Assembly: GCA_036186865.1 (NCBI GenBank)
Contig: AP025041.1
Span: forward strand, 43,511,935-43,575,934
Direction of reading: 5' to 3'
Origin: Eustoma russellianum
Lineage: Eukaryota > Streptophyta > Magnoliopsida > Gentianales > Gentianaceae
DNA length: 64,000 bases
The first letter of the stretch is position 1; each line of letters opens with the position of its first letter. A model generated the notes under the pieces. The model was not told the DNA's origin. It saw nothing but the letters and a program-made list of their open reading frames with translations, and did not search any database. Positions 36,601 through 45,391 of the stretch are shown here, piece after piece. A program made the translations under genes and the position numbers.

Positions 36601-37235
36601 TTCCTCGAGCGAATATCCTGTAGGAGACAGAAATTAGGGTATATTAGTACAGCACAATGTAAGTCACGTGTGATTTGACTGATGGAGAGAAGTTTAGATG
36701 AAAGACTTGGAACATAAAGACAGTTACGCAAATGTAAATGAGGAGTAACCAAAACAGTGCCACCACCGGTGACAGGGATGAGTGATCCATTGGCTGTCTC
36801 AATGTGGGTTTTAGTAGGGTTGGTCCAATGTTGAAAATCTGTGGGATCGTTTGTCATCGTGTCCGTGGCACCACTATCCAAGATCCAGAATGATTTGGAG
36901 AGTGGTTGAGTTATTTTAGAGTGCGCAGTAAACGTAGGGGCGGATATATGTGGAGAGAGTAATGTGGGGTCATTTTTTTCATTTAATAAGACCTGTGGAC
37001 TGGTTTGGACGGTATTTGGAATAGTCGGGGTCAGGGCGTAATTTTGTAAGATTGGCGGACTGGTTTTTTGCTGAGTGATAATAGGAGGGACGAGACTGGC
37101 TGTCTTTAAAACTTGAGGACTAGATTCTGTTGTAAGTGAAACCTGCAGGGACTGATTAGTAAAAACAGGGGGGGGTAAAAATGTCCAATCCACGTTTATA
37201 AGGGTTGAGGGAAAATCCCTCAACCCTATTACCAT
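33627..37235 (-). CDS. Copia pol: protease, integrase, RT, RNase H
   Basis: An open frame of 1,202 codons without internal stop. Domains in order: protease FWILDSGATDTM (residues about 115-127); GAG-pre-integrase with HRRLGH and CDTC; integrase core with DVWGP and the later acidic residue in the NTPEQNGVAERKN region (about 305-415); RT with IIYVDDMIITG (about 915); RNase H with TDADWAG and HIEVDRH. The frame runs a few bases into the LTR. It overlaps the end of gag by 80 bases in a different frame; in most Copia elements gag and pol are one frame. The first Met at 37235 is probably not a true start. Confidence 0.93.
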   Translation of the reverse strand: MVIGLRDFPSTLINVDWTFLPPPVFTNQSLQVSLTTESSPQVLKTASLVPPIITQQKTSPPILQNYALTPTIPNTVQTSPQVLLNEKNDPTLLSPHISAPTFTAHSKITQPLSKSFWILDSGATDTMTNDPTDFQHWTNPTKTHIETANGSLIPVTGGGTVLVTPHLHLRNCLYVPSLSSKLLSISQITRDLHCAVLIYPNFCLLQDIRSRKIIGRGIEKDGLYHVTDVVQQGRSNLATGTTEQRLWLWHRRLGHPSLSYMKLLFPSLTKSSTPLSCDTCLRAKHHRSTYKPNNTRTQTLFALVHSDVWGPSPCHTDIGYKYFVTFVDDCSRMTWVYFLKNKSDVYSRFTEFYQMIATQFQSHIKILRSDNGGEYLSTGLHDFFLTHGILHQTTCPNTPEQNGVAERKNRVLLEMTRAMMLESHVPKFFWPEAIATSAYLLNRLPTKILSHNTPLSVLATHTEVPSILTLPPKIFGCTVFVHIPSAQRTKLDACADKCVFVGYAMSQKGYRCYNPRTHRVHVTMDCTFLEHEYFYSAQSWSQGEITIGETYDWLHNLGQCDEVPTRQVGDADCAFPDTDIAFSPPDLLNDSPRANNLQDQVITQTLNSPSDQNITLSNLASPRPVVCETDQGQELEDAIAEQGRKLPPRQNRGKPPARYSPSKISVGTRYPVNSAKGFLTSVCEDVLPRTVEEALSQPEWRKAMEEEIRALYKNNTWEKVQLPRGKHPVGCRWVYTIKHKADGSVERYKARLVARGYTQTYGIDYSETFSPVAKLDTIRVLFSVAVTNSWPLQQYDVKNAFLHGELKEEVYMSAPPGFSEEFDNDEVCRLKRSLYGLKQSPRAWFGRFTTFMKQQGYKQSNADHTLFIKRKGPRVTCLIIYVDDMIITGDDTEEIGELKQQLFSEFEMKDLGDLRYFLGIEVQRSTEGIFISQQKYILDLLAEVGMIDCKPAGAPMLVNHKLDFEEGRSSIDQGRYQRLVGKLIYLSHTRPDIAFAVSRVSQFMHRPQNHHMEAVMRIIRYLKGTAGRGIWFRNQGHLEIQVFTDADWAGNTIDRRSTSGYFALVAGNLVTWKSKKQKVVALSSAEAEFRGIAKGVMEVLWLKKLLGDLGIAVVLPAKIMCDNKASISISENPVQHDRTKHIEVDRHFIKEKIENKIIELPFVPSEDQLADILTKAVAGKAFDDTLFKLSIVDHPAQLEGEC

Positions 37236-38463
37236 TCGTGTCTGTTCCAGATCCTTCTAGGGGTGCTGCCTCTGCTTCGTCTTTTTCCCCTCTGGCCATT
37301 GCCGCCGTTCCTTTAGACTTGCTGCCCTCATTTTGGTGTCTCTTTCCCTCATACCACTCAGGATACCCTATGAGCTGGAAGCATGTCTCTTTTGTGTGTC
37401 TCTTTTGGCCACAGAAGCTGCAGATAAGTCCCTCTTTTTCTTCTGCTCTCCGTGATGAGTTGGGATTTGACTGGCCACTACGGCCTCTCCCTCGTCCCTG
37501 TCCCGATCCACGGCCTCTGGTAGCCAGTGATTGCGTTGCTAGGCCGTGGCCGAGCCCCTGTGATGAATGTTCTTCTGAGGGGACTCCGCTGTGTAGAACA
37601 GCAGACCTGTTTTCAGCCCTGCGTATTTCCCTGTATGCAGTTTCTAGTGTAGGCAGGGGTTCTCTTTTAAGCAAATCATTTTTTTCGGAAGTAAATTTTT
37701 CATCTATAGCTGTTAAAAATTGATACAACCTGAGAGCTTCCATTTTTCGATTATATGTGTTGATGTCAGTAGCACATGTCATCGGGTTGGGCTCCTGAGC
37801 ATCAATTGCTGTCCATAAATCTTGCAGTTTGTTCCAGCAAGATTCAATACTGCCTCCCCCTTGTCTGGTCAAACTGGCCCTTCGATGAAGATCGAACACT
37901 CTGAGAGAGTCGGAGCCAGCCCCATAAGTCAGAGATAAACCGTCCCACAAAGCCCTGGCAGTGGGATATCTGGTCACGTTGACCATTAATGAAGGTTCAA
38001 TTGTTTGGATTATCCAGGTGAAGATTGAGTTGTCAGCTTGTTCCCATCCTGGGAACTCCGGATCTGTAAGGGATGGAGGAGGAGGAACACCTGTGAGGTG
38101 ATGTCTCCTTCCCCTCCCAATAATGGTCCGCAGCACCAATGGTGCCCAGACTGCGTAATTTTGGCCGTTTAACTTTACTGAGATGGTAAGGTTTTCTGTG
38201 GTAAGTGGAGCGGATGTTGTGTGGGTTACATTTGATGGTGGTTTAGATGGAATATTCTGAAGGATATTAGCCACTTGAACTGCTAATTCGGTAAGGCTTG
38301 GTGTTTTGGGCTCACTTGTCTCAGGATTTGACATGGTTGTTTTTTGATAAACAGGTAAGGGAAGGCTGTAATGGTGCTGCACTTGGTCTGGGTAAGGCCA
38401 ACTACGGCTGAGAAGGTACAGCTGCGGAAGGTATGGTACTGGTGGGTAAGGCAGTGATGACAA
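37156..38463 (-). CDS. Copia gag
   Basis: 435 codons in the longest frame. A second Met at 38334 (MSNPETSEPKTPSLTE) is a more usual gag start and would give about 392 residues. The capsid-like region (about 90-290) has LNGQNYAVWA. A CCHC zinc knuckle CSFCGQKRHTKETC lies near residues 350-363. The frame ends just after the run of eight C on the element strand (37177-37184), where pol's frame takes over. Gag packages the element RNA into particles. Confidence 0.88.
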   Translation of the reverse strand: MSSLPYPPVPYLPQLYLLSRSWPYPDQVQHHYSLPLPVYQKTTMSNPETSEPKTPSLTELAVQVANILQNIPSKPPSNVTHTTSAPLTTENLTISVKLNGQNYAVWAPLVLRTIIGRGRRHHLTGVPPPPSLTDPEFPGWEQADNSIFTWIIQTIEPSLMVNVTRYPTARALWDGLSLTYGAGSDSLRVFDLHRRASLTRQGGGSIESCWNKLQDLWTAIDAQEPNPMTCATDINTYNRKMEALRLYQFLTAIDEKFTSEKNDLLKREPLPTLETAYREIRRAENRSAVLHSGVPSEEHSSQGLGHGLATQSLATRGRGSGQGRGRGRSGQSNPNSSRRAEEKEGLICSFCGQKRHTKETCFQLIGYPEWYEGKRHQNEGSKSKGTAAMARGEKDEAEAAPLEGSGTDTNGNRVEGFSLNPYKRGLDIFTPPCFY

Positions 38464-38536
38464 TGTTCTGAGCCTTCACTCAGAACACAGCCGATCAGTA
38501 ACGGGTAAGAGTAGGACTATTCCTGCTCTGATACCA

Positions 38537-38783
38537 TGTAAACTCAAGTATTTTGAGAATGTATTTTCATTCATATGTATTCGGTACACCCTTTACACCT
38601 CTTTATACATAGTCAATTCCTACTATACAAAGAAAGAAATCAATCACCATAATGTCTACCAATTAACTCCTATAATCACTCCCTACAATCAACCCCTGTA
38701 ATTATGCACTATCCTAATTTACAAGATACAATTAATCACCTAAACATAGTAAGAAATAATCATCATAACTACTATTCCTAACA
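38537..38783 (-). repeat. Young Copia 5' LTR
   Basis: 247 bp, same sequence as the left LTR. The primer site follows it without a gap on the element strand. Confidence 0.95.
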
Positions 38784-38788
38784 TTCTT

Positions 38789-39371
38789 ATCTTAGAAAGT
38801 ATTTATCGTGTAGTCTACGTTGCATATTGTAGAAGCGAAATAGCTTGCCTTTGTTCAAACACCTATGCATAAAACTTGGCCGTCATCAGGTAAGAGGTCG
38901 GAACCTTCACTCTTATCTATATACATGGAAGCTCCCGAGGTTTGCATTTTCTGAAATTTCTACAACTGGTGGGTTTTTACAGAGTCAAACTCCGAAGACA
39001 TCTAATCTTGTATTCTTTTACAGGGGTTACTTGATTTCCATGTTCAAAAAGACATACACATAGCTCAAGTTCTAGTTCATTTTAGCTTACACTAGATTAC
39101 TTAGTCAATGCCCAAAGTCCATATAAACAAGTCAGAAAAGTTTGTGGATCTTCTATAAGCTGAGTACCGACCTAGTCAACGGCATTTTTGAATCAGACTA
39201 GCTAGATGATGGAACTTGATATCTTTTTAATCATATAATATAATATAACACTTATATAATCACAATCATATAAGTTTTAAATAAGAAAGAATATATTAAA
39301 CATGTAAACAAAGAATGCCACAAAGAACTTGGTATGTTTTATCTCAAACATAAACATAATTCATATGATAT
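38789..39371. other. Intergenic, nothing recognised
   Basis: AT-rich DNA between the young Copia and the SINE at 39372. The CTCAAG-rich and AT-rich stretches give no coding or repeat signal I can support. Confidence 0.4.
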
Positions 39372-39570
39372 AGCGTAAACGACTCACTAAATTGGTTGCA
39401 CTTCTTATATTGTGAAGTAGCAGATGATCGACACAGCTTGCCGCTCATTATGGGTCAGCGGAAAACAACCTTTGTATGTTTCTAACACATGTGTATGATT
39501 GCGTATATCCGAGCTCCCATACTCCGTCATAGCAGGAGCCTCTAAAGCAATGAGGTAATGTTGTTGTTGT
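39372..39570 (+). repeat. SINE-like repeat, GCCTCTAAGGCAATG family
   Basis: The best copy of the family: CACTAAATTGGTTGCACTTCT...GAAGTAGCAGATGATCGACAC...CATTATGGGTCAGCGG...GGAGCCTCTAAAGCAATG, ending GTTGTTGTTGT. A hAT element starts at the next base. Confidence 0.65.
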
Positions 39571-40587
39571 CAGGGGCGTTCAGAGGGGGGGCAGCCGCCC
39601 CCCAACTCGGAGAAAAAATTTAGGTAGTAGGTAGATGCAGTTGTATTTTTGATTATCTAAATTTAAGGTATCTGTTTTTTAATCCCAAAACATTCTCATG
39701 ATATGTGATATATGTGTGTTACTAGGAACTAGTGGAAAAATTTTGATTAGTAGATACACACTTCACCGAAGCCAGCACAGATTTACTTAGATGTGTGATG
39801 TGCCTTTATCCTTCCAATTCTTTTGCAAATTTTGATCATAGTCAATTGCTATACCTTGCTGAGTTATATCCACATAATTTCACTACCAAGGATCGAATTG
39901 AGCTCAACCATGAACTTAAAAGTTACATTGGTGATATGAAATCAAATGAAGTATTCTCTCATATTACTAATCTTGGAGTTCTTGCAAAGAAGATGGTGGA
40001 GTTGAATTATCACAATTACTTTCCTTTAGTATATCGGCTCATCGAGTTAGCACTGATCTTATCTGTCGGAACAGCGAGTGTGAAAAGAAGTTTTTCTGCG
40101 ATGAATATAATAAAGACTGATCTGCGCAACCGATTGGAAGACGACTTACTATCGGGCTGTTTACTGTGTTACTTCGAGAAGGAAGTTTTTGGAACCATTT
40201 CAAATGAAAACATTATGCAACAATTTCAGAATTTGGGAACTCGAAGAAATTTGTTGCGGCCACCGATAATCCCTCCTGCTGCTCGTCCTTCATTTCGTAA
40301 ATAAAAGGTATGTCGAGCGTCAAATTAATAACTTTTGTTGGATATTGCTGCTTGTTAATGTTGCTTATGAATAACTTTTGTTGTATATTGTTGATGGTTG
40401 CTTATTATTGTTGCATTTTGATTAGTGGATGTGTTGGTTTAGATTTTATGTTATAATATTTGCATATATCTATATTGTAAGGGAGTTTTTGCCGGATTTT
40501 CGATGGAATGTCTATTGAGTCCGAAAAAGTGAACGGTGATCCCATAGTGTGAATTTTGCCCCCTTAAAAATTAGCCGCCGCGTCCGC
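39571..40587 (+). mobile_element. Truncated hAT transposon remnant
   Basis: The left end CAGGGGCGTTCAGAGG looks like the CAGGGGCGG-type terminus of plant hAT elements. The right end near 40587 (GCCGCCGCGTCCGC) is similar in inverse but lacks the last bases, so no duplication could be checked. It inserted at the end of the TTG tail of the SINE at 39372. It carries a transposase C-terminal piece only. Confidence 0.6.
39795..40304 (+). pseudogene. hAT transposase, C-terminal dimerisation part
   Basis: 170 codons, open to a TAA at 40302-40304. The region around residues 80-135 (VYRLIELALILSVGTASVKRSFSAMNIIKTDLRNRL) is the hAT C-terminal dimerisation domain, normally at the end of a 600-800 residue transposase. 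The BED finger and the catalytic DDE parts are missing upstream, so this is a 5'-truncated remnant with no expected activity. The short C-terminal tail PPIIPPAARPSFRK is typical of ZMYM/TTF-type plant hAT proteins. Confidence 0.85.
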
Positions 40588-40779
40588 TTATAGCGTAATT
40601 CTTCTTCCTAAGTTGAATTGGAATTCCCGTTTTCCTCTTGAACAAAATTAATTAATCAATTTCATGAGTTATCCAAGGTGATTAGCCAAAAAATGTTCCA
40701 TGATTGGTGAGCCCTCCATTGACTAGCACGTGTCATTCGTTGTTCACATGAGGTTCTTCACATTTCCCAGTGAAGATCA
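40588..40779. other. Spacer, nothing recognised
   Basis: Short AT-rich spacer between the hAT remnant and the next MITE. Confidence 0.4.
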
Positions 40780-40788
40780 ACGGCAGCC

Positions 40789-40972
40789 GGGTTCAAATCT
40801 CCTCACCCCCACTCCCTCACCGCACGTGTCACCGCGTGACACGTGGCAACATGGGAGGGTGGTGAGGCTAGATGAGGGTTACCCTCATCCAGCCTTACAA
40901 CCCTCCCCTGCTGCCACGTGTCGCGCTGTGGACCGCGCGGTGACTCACCGCGTGGTGAGGAGATCCCAACCC
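40789..40972. mobile_element. Foldback MITE, Mutator-type, best copy
   Basis: 184 bp, from GGGTTCAAATCTCCTCACC to GGTGAGGAGATCCCAACCC, with a perfect 9-bp duplication ACGGCAGCC (40780-40788 and 40973-40981). The centre is a long palindrome (GGTGAGGCTAGATGAGGGT against ACCCTCATCCAGCCT) with CACGTG-bearing arms. It is related to the elements at 6285 and 33141. Confidence 0.88.
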
Positions 40973-41134
40973 ACGGCAGCCTTGGTCAAATATCATAAAT
41001 AATTACTGTTTCCTTAATTTTTTTTAACCACAAACAGTGCACCAACAACAATACACGTAATCACACTTAAATCCCAGTTACAGCACTCCGAGACATCACG
41101 TATTCACGTGAATAAGTTAATTTAACCTATCCAG

Positions 41135-41330
41135 CGTGTAGAGGACGGGTCTTGAAGCAACTTGTAAAGTTGTTGTTTTGTGATCTTGAGGTTAGAGATT
41201 CAAACCGCGGAAATAACCTCTTGCACAAAGTGTATGATAAGATTTTGTACATCAGATCTCGAAGTAATGCGACTACTCTTCCGACTGTATACAAACGCAG
41301 AAGTCTAGTGCACACAGAAATGCCTTTTTA
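41135..41330 (+). repeat. Au-like SINE
   Basis: GTTGTTGTTTTGTGATCTTGAGG, GATTCAAACCGCGGAAATAACC, CTTGCACAAAGTGTATGATAAG, AAACGCAGAAGTCTAGTGCAC and a T run at the end. Confidence 0.65.
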
Positions 41331-41519
41331 ACCTATCTACTGTTTAGATATGGGATAAATTATTAAAAAGAAGGGGGAAAAAAATCATAGAAAATTGTCA
41401 GTTGTACTTTCTTAAAAAGTGGAAATTAGTAGGTTGCGACTATTGTTATCTCAAAGAAAGCGATGAACTTTTGAAATTAATAATACACCTCACCAGCCAT
41501 ATAACATAGACAAAGAAGT

Positions 41520-41785
41520 ACGGGTTCCGGGCAGAGTCCTCGAGAGGGGGTCAGATGTTCAATTCTTGTCAAAGACAAGAAAACCCCTTTCCATCAAGTG
41601 CATAGTGTGGGAGTTTCCTTGGCACGTAGGCTTGCCTGCACTGTTGCGGGCTCCTTATGCAGACTACTGTGTATATGATCAAACTCCTGCTAGCGGGCCG
41701 TTGGATACCTGATTTACATCCCTACACTATCTTTGAGACTGGACGTGGTATGAACCCTTACTAGTTGGGGTCAACATTTCTAGAC
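41520..41785 (+). repeat. tRNA-derived SINE, GTAGTCTGCAT family
   Basis: B-box-like GGGGTCAGATGTTCAATTC, then CAGACTACTGTGTATATGATC, GCTAGCGGGCCGTTGG and ACCTGATTTACATCCC. It shares order and wording with the copy at 42488. Confidence 0.6.
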
Positions 41786-41857
41786 AAAGAAATACAATAG
41801 AGCTGTAAGAACTGTAGACTGTGTCATAGACCTTTCATCAATAAGAATACATCTTTT

Positions 41858-42086
41858 TTGATGAGGGAGTGGGTTCTCCCCCCACCTGTACCAGAGGCCC
41901 CTTAGCCAGGTGAGATGTAAATCGAGGGATGTGCTCCACCGACAGCCCTGCAAAGGGAGAGGACACTCGAGACTCAGCCAGCCCAGAGGCAACCCCTGTA
42001 ATATTTTAACAAAGATTGTCTCCACACGGACTCGAACTCGGGACGTCGGACTTCTAGCCCCATTCATCTTTGCCACTTACCACTAG
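41858..42086 (-). repeat. tRNA-derived SINE with long target duplication
   Basis: Flanked by an 18-bp direct repeat AATAAGAATACATCTTTT (41840-41857 and 42087-42104), the mark of LINE-driven SINE insertion. On the minus strand it starts TAGTGGTAAGTGGCAAAGA (A-box) and continues with CCCGAGTTCGAGTCCGTG (B-box). About 229 bp. The perfect duplication suggests recent insertion. I saw no second copy in the window. Confidence 0.8.
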
Positions 42087-42289
42087 AATAAGAATACATC
42101 TTTTGATTTGCTTTCAAGCTGTCGCAAGGTGTCTGTCTAACTTAAATGGAATTCATGTCATATAGATCAAATACCTGAGAAATTGTCTGTTAAACCAAGT
42201 ATATTGAAGTCATATTCTGAGATCTTTTCCCAACATCAATCTAAATACTTGAAGTAATACATATGGTATAAATAGCAACAACATATACA

Positions 42290-42415
42290 TAATATATTCT
42301 AACAACATCAAAAATTATCGTTAGAGCCTGAGGAAGGTGAGAGGCAGACAAACAATACATGCATCCTAAAAAATAGAAAATTGACTTACAGTGAAACCAT
42401 CGATTTTATATGTAA
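42290..42415 (-). repeat. SINE-like repeat, TTG-tail family, minus copy
   Basis: Inverse order of AACAACATC, AATTATCGTTAGAGCCTGAGG and CAAACAATACATGCATCC, as in the copy at 26638. Confidence 0.45.
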
Positions 42416-42487
42416 CGGCAAAAGGCATAAAGTCTATTGATAACAACGAATGCACCACGTTTATGTGTGTTGATATTTGTTCATTGT

Positions 42488-42690
42488 CCCTAGGACATAG
42501 CCCAACTGGTTCTGGGTAGGGTTCTCGAAAGAAAGGTCAGAGGTTCAATTCTTGCCCTGCATGCTGGGCGTTCTTAATGCAGACTACTGTGTATATGATC
42601 AAGCTCCTGCTAGCGGGCCGTTGGGTACCTGATTTACATCTCTACACTATCTTTGGGACTTAATGTGTCCGTAATCCTTAGTTAAACCTT
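42488..42690 (+). repeat. tRNA-derived SINE, GTAGTCTGCAT family
   Basis: A-box-like ACATAGCCCAACTGGTTCTG, B-box-like GGTCAGAGGTTCAATTC, then the shared CAGACTACTGTGTATATGATC and GCTAGCGGGCCGTTGGG blocks. Confidence 0.65.
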
Positions 42691-42879
42691 TTTGATATTT
42701 GGTCATTTGAGGAAATTGGAGCATTGGTCGTTGCAATGATTACAGCGTAATGAATTGGGTATGATTTTGAGCAGGACACATAATCAGTTTTGTGATTGAT
42801 TAACAGCTGGCTCTCCTCCCAATTGTTTCGTCGGTGGACAAAATAAAAGTATTACGACACAAGCAATTTTTTTTTTTTA

Positions 42880-43092
42880 GCAAAAAGGTTGATCCCAACA
42901 AGGATCCCTCACACTACAGCCAGACGAAGCAACTGGAAAGATATAAATCAGGTATTCAGCAGTCCGTTAAGAGAGAGACACAGTGTCTACAGACCTACAA
43001 GGAGTCCACTCTCAAGACTTCATTGGAGTCTGAAGATGTTGCTCCCACACTGCAGGCCGCAGGACTCGAGCCTTACACCTTGTAACATATCT
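42880..43092 (-). repeat. tRNA-derived SINE relative, minus copy
   Basis: Plus-strand text GCAAAAAGGTTGATCCCAAC, GATATAAATCAGGTATTCAGC and CAGGACTCGAGCCTTACACC mirrors the family at 24945 and 14480, with the B-box inverse near 43060. Confidence 0.5.
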
Positions 43093-43264
43093 GTTTTTTC
43101 GGAACCAACTAAACTATGTCCTACGGATTCTAAAAAAAAAAAAAGGAAACTATGCCCTACGGGCGACACAAGCAATTTTTTGACACAGTTGTTGTGACAC
43201 GATACGCTTGTAATGCCTTGTATATTATAACTTTTGGGTATTTTTACTTTGGTTTAAATATGTC

Positions 43265-43412
43265 GTCTTCATTACCTACAACAATAACTATACTTAGTAT
43301 ATCGCAACAACAAAAGCTATTACTAAAGTTAAAGAAGGTGAGAGACAGATAAACAATACTTTAATTCCAAATGATAGAGAGCTTGATTCAAACCTCCGAC
43401 TCTATGTGTATC
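43265..43412 (-). repeat. SINE-like repeat, TTG-tail family, minus copy
   Basis: Begins with CAACAATAAC/CAACAACAAAAGC, then GAAGGTGAGAGACAGATAAAC and TTCAAACCTCCGACTCTATG, the inverse of the TTG-tail family. Confidence 0.45.
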
Positions 43413-43506
43413 GTCGTTTTCATTACCTACTTGGTGATAACTTTGAATTTGACTTCGACAAAATACTAATTGCTTTTTTTATTAAATGGCGTTATGGGTT
43501 TTTCCC

Positions 43507-43617
<111 letters not shown>

Positions 43618-44017
43618 GAACTACTAAGAAACGTGTTACTTCTTTCATCACATTACCCGCATTCATTTACTAAGAATCTTATAACCATTTCTCCACCTCA
43701 TTAATTTATTAAAAATAATTTAATTTTACTACTTAAATAATTCAACATGTATACATTTTAAAATAACATATTCATAAAGTTCTAAAACAACGTTTAAAGA
43801 GAATGGAATTATGTATAGACAATAAACGTTTATAAATACACATTTCAGTCGATATATAAGTGTTGTCTTATACTGATTTTTAAGATACCTCATGAAAGAT
43901 ATGAATAATTAGATAAGCATATAATATTAATGAATGATTCATATATTCAAATGCTTTATAAGATTATACGCCAACGTGATACTTAGGGAAAGCATAAGGT
44001 ATCAATTGCACTTCCGC
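43618..44017. other. Intergenic, nothing recognised
   Basis: AT-rich spacer with no supported feature. Confidence 0.4.
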
Positions 44018-44255
44018 CCTCGGTCGTAGTCTAGTTGATACTCGGGTTGAGAATTGCTATTAAGAAAACAGTTCGAAGCTGAAGACACCCGCAGTGTGAA
44101 TGTTCTACTCCTGCTAATCTGTAGTTTGTAGGTAGCATCTTGTGTAGGTCCTAATGCGTAGCCTCATTAACTTTGAAAGCCGTTGGACACCTGATTTAGA
44201 TCATCTAGAAAGTTTCATGTAACTGGGTCAGTGGAACCAAGGCAATGATTTCGCC
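44018..44255 (+). repeat. tRNA-derived SINE, GGTATAATCTAGTTG family
   Basis: A-box-like GGTCGTAGTCTAGTTGATAC and a decayed B-box (AACAGTTCGAAGCTG), then the family tail GCTAATCTGTAGTTTGTAGG. Confidence 0.55.
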
Positions 44256-44504
44256 TTTTGATACCTAGCAATTGCACTGCCGACAGAAATCATTTGGATT
44301 TGATCGGACAGCTAGGGATGAGTCCACGTGTCAACACATGTGGGTCTGAAGACAACTCAGTACAACTCAAACTATGTTGTCCTGTCACTTTCACGTGCAC
44401 TGGACCGCAGTCTATATACTTTCATAATGGGACTTTTTCTCCTTTATTTTCTTCTTAGAAACTTATTTTCTCGGTTATTCTTTCTTTTCTTTTGATGATA
44501 AAGG

Positions 44505-44690
44505 GTATTTAGAACGACTCATGAGGTTTTTATTTTGTGATTAAGAATTCATAGTTTAGTTTGAGTATCAGAAACAGCTTCTTACATAAAGTGTAACGTA
44601 AAGTTGCGTATATCTGATCGCAGAACAATCCGACTCTTTCTGTGACCATGTACAAACGCAGAAGCCTATTACACCGAAAACGTCATTTCT
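44505..44690 (+). repeat. Au-like SINE, diverged
   Basis: TTTTTATTTTGTGATTAAGAATT in the box region, AGAAACAGCTTCTTACATAAAG, GTAAAGTTGCGTATATCTGATC and AACGCAGAAGCCTATTACACC. Confidence 0.55.
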
Positions 44691-44969
44691 CTTCTTTCCA
44701 CGAGTTTCTCCCAAGTTTGAAATATATGGGTGGAATCATAGTCATTTAGTCATATATATTACTACGTCTTATGTTCATACATCGTATATATTATTACGTC
44801 TTATGTTCATACATTAATGAATTTATGTTTATAGTTTTAAGAGAAATAAATGTAAATCGCATGACATAGTCTTAGCCAAATGATTGATGTAAAGTTATGT
44901 ATTTACATTAATGTTCTTTCATACAGATAATATGTAAATCAAAAAATGTTTTTTGATAGATTAAGAAAA

Positions 44970-45045
44970 CACACAACAACAACAACAATATTACCTCATT
45001 GCCTTAGAGGCTTCCACTTATGACGCGGTATGAGGAGGTCGGATT
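44970..45045 (-). repeat. SINE-like fragment, GCCTCTAAGGCAATG family
   Basis: 3' end only: CAACAACAACAATATTACC, then TCATTGCCTTAGAGGCTTCC on the plus strand. Confidence 0.45.
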
Positions 45046-45189
45046 CTCATTCTATGTTTTTTAAATCATTCTAATTCTCATTCTTTAAAAAATTAAAAAG
45101 TTTTAGGTCGCTGACCTAATATGAAAGTTGTTATCCTTACATACTTATGATCGCTATATGAAAGTTGTTATCCTTACATACTTATGATC

Positions 45190-45368
45190 GCTCGCCATTA
45201 GAGTAATTAGTAAAGTTGATGTTTTGTAACTTTGTGGTAACAAGTTCGAGCAGCATAAATATCCTATTGTATAAAAAAGTGAAAGTTAAGACTGCATACA
45301 TCAAATTACAAAATGATCCGAACCTTACACAATCATGGAAGCCTAGTACACCGAAAACGTCTTTTTCT
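45190..45368 (+). repeat. Au-like SINE
   Basis: GATGTTTTGTAACTTTGTGG, ACAAGTTCGAGCAGCATAAAT, GTTAAGACTGCATACATCAA, CTAGTACACCGAAAACGTC and a T run. It lies next to the left border of the large Tat element. Confidence 0.6.
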
Positions 45369-45391
45369 TGATGATCGTCCATGCATTATGA

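Larger units (their letters stand above)
33386..38783 (-). mobile_element. Young full-length Copia retrotransposon
   Basis: 5,398 bp, with two 247-bp LTRs (33386-33632 and 38537-38783) that look identical base for base, a perfect duplication TTCTT (33381-33385 and 38784-38788), the primer site TGGTATCAGAGC directly against the 5' LTR (minus strand, 38525-38536) and a polypurine tract TTGAGGGGGAG (33633-33643). It has gag and pol with all domains. Identical LTRs mean very recent insertion. The only break seen is a frame change at a run of eight C near 37177-37184. Confidence 0.96.

Noticed and set aside
37205..37723. Plus-strand frame of 172 codons
   Set aside because: It is the mirror of the Copia gag on the other strand.
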